Assembly: GCA_002316345.1 (NCBI GenBank)
Contig: DCDI01000061.1
Coordinates: 29,506-45,862 of the forward strand
Reading direction: 5' to 3'
Origin: Phyllobacteriaceae bacterium UBA1059
GTDB lineage: Bacteria > Pseudomonadota > Alphaproteobacteria > Rhizobiales > Rhizobiaceae
DNA length: 16,357 nucleotides
Shown here: positions 16,336 through 16,357 of the stretch, in pieces
Position numbering within the stretch: position 1 is the first letter of the stretch
How the letters are laid out: each line of letters starts with the position of its first letter
Notes under the pieces: model-generated
Seen by the model: only the letters and a program-made list of their open reading frames with translations
Databases searched by the model: none
What the model was told of the DNA's origin: nothing
Translations under genes and position numbers: made by a program

Positions 16336-16357
16336 ATGACGACAGGTTTTTTCGGCG
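16336..16357 (+). CDS. xylA: Xylose isomerase (first codons only)
   Basis: An ATG at 16336 follows GGGAGGA (16324-16330) with five bases between, 33 bases after the xylB stop. Only MTTGFFG is visible before the window ends. Rhizobial xylose isomerases begin with a very similar stretch (M-S/T-T-G-F-F-G), and position after xylB fits. The enzyme converts D-xylose to D-xylulose, the substrate of XylB. The call rests on seven residues plus context. Confidence 0.75.

Overview
The window looks like accessory DNA of an alphaproteobacterium, most probably Rhizobiaceae (Rhizobium/Agrobacterium/Sinorhizobium group). Coding GC is high. A large Dpp/Opp-type ABC importer operon sits divergently from an IclR regulator. 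The right edge carries a xylB-xylA pair, and the first visible residues of XylA (MTTGFFG) resemble rhizobial xylose isomerases. The lineage call is inference from gene content and remembered sequence resemblance; no database was consulted.

Layout: (1) 1-367, C-terminal end of a MOFRL-type glycerate 2-kinase on +. (2) 397-3303 on -, a large exported protein with a peptidoglycan-binding domain, nine exact 14-residue tandem repeats and a C-terminal coiled coil. (3) 3304-3747, non-coding. (4) 3748-4512 on -, an IclR-family regulator, divergent from (5) a + strand operon at 4704-12690: solute-binding protein, alpha/beta hydrolase, gamma-glutamyltransferase-like enzyme, two permeases and two ATPases. 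Junctions are tight, and several are 4-bp ATGA overlaps. (6) 12687-14552, a decayed zone with a small coupled ORF, a frameshifted isocitrate lyase/PEP mutase-family fragment on +, and a frameshifted exported-protein gene of unknown function on -. (7) 14854-16357, xylB followed by the first codons of xylA.

The operon reads as an uptake-and-cleave system. A periplasmic binding protein and Dpp-like importer bring in a peptide- or amide-like compound, and two enzymes without signal peptides (a Ser hydrolase and an Ntn-type amidohydrolase) would process it in the cytoplasm. The GGT-like enzyme keeps the catalytic threonine and oxyanion residues but lacks the residues that E. coli GGT uses to hold the glutamate alpha-carboxyl and alpha-amino groups, so the substrate is probably not a gamma-glutamyl compound. 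The divergent IclR gene and a set of three 10-bp-phased CGTAA/TTACG half-sites between the two transcription units suggest local substrate-responsive control.

The most interesting items are the altered GGT-like enzyme within its operon, the 14-residue repeat protein, the phased operator candidate, and the pseudogene remnants at the end of the operon.
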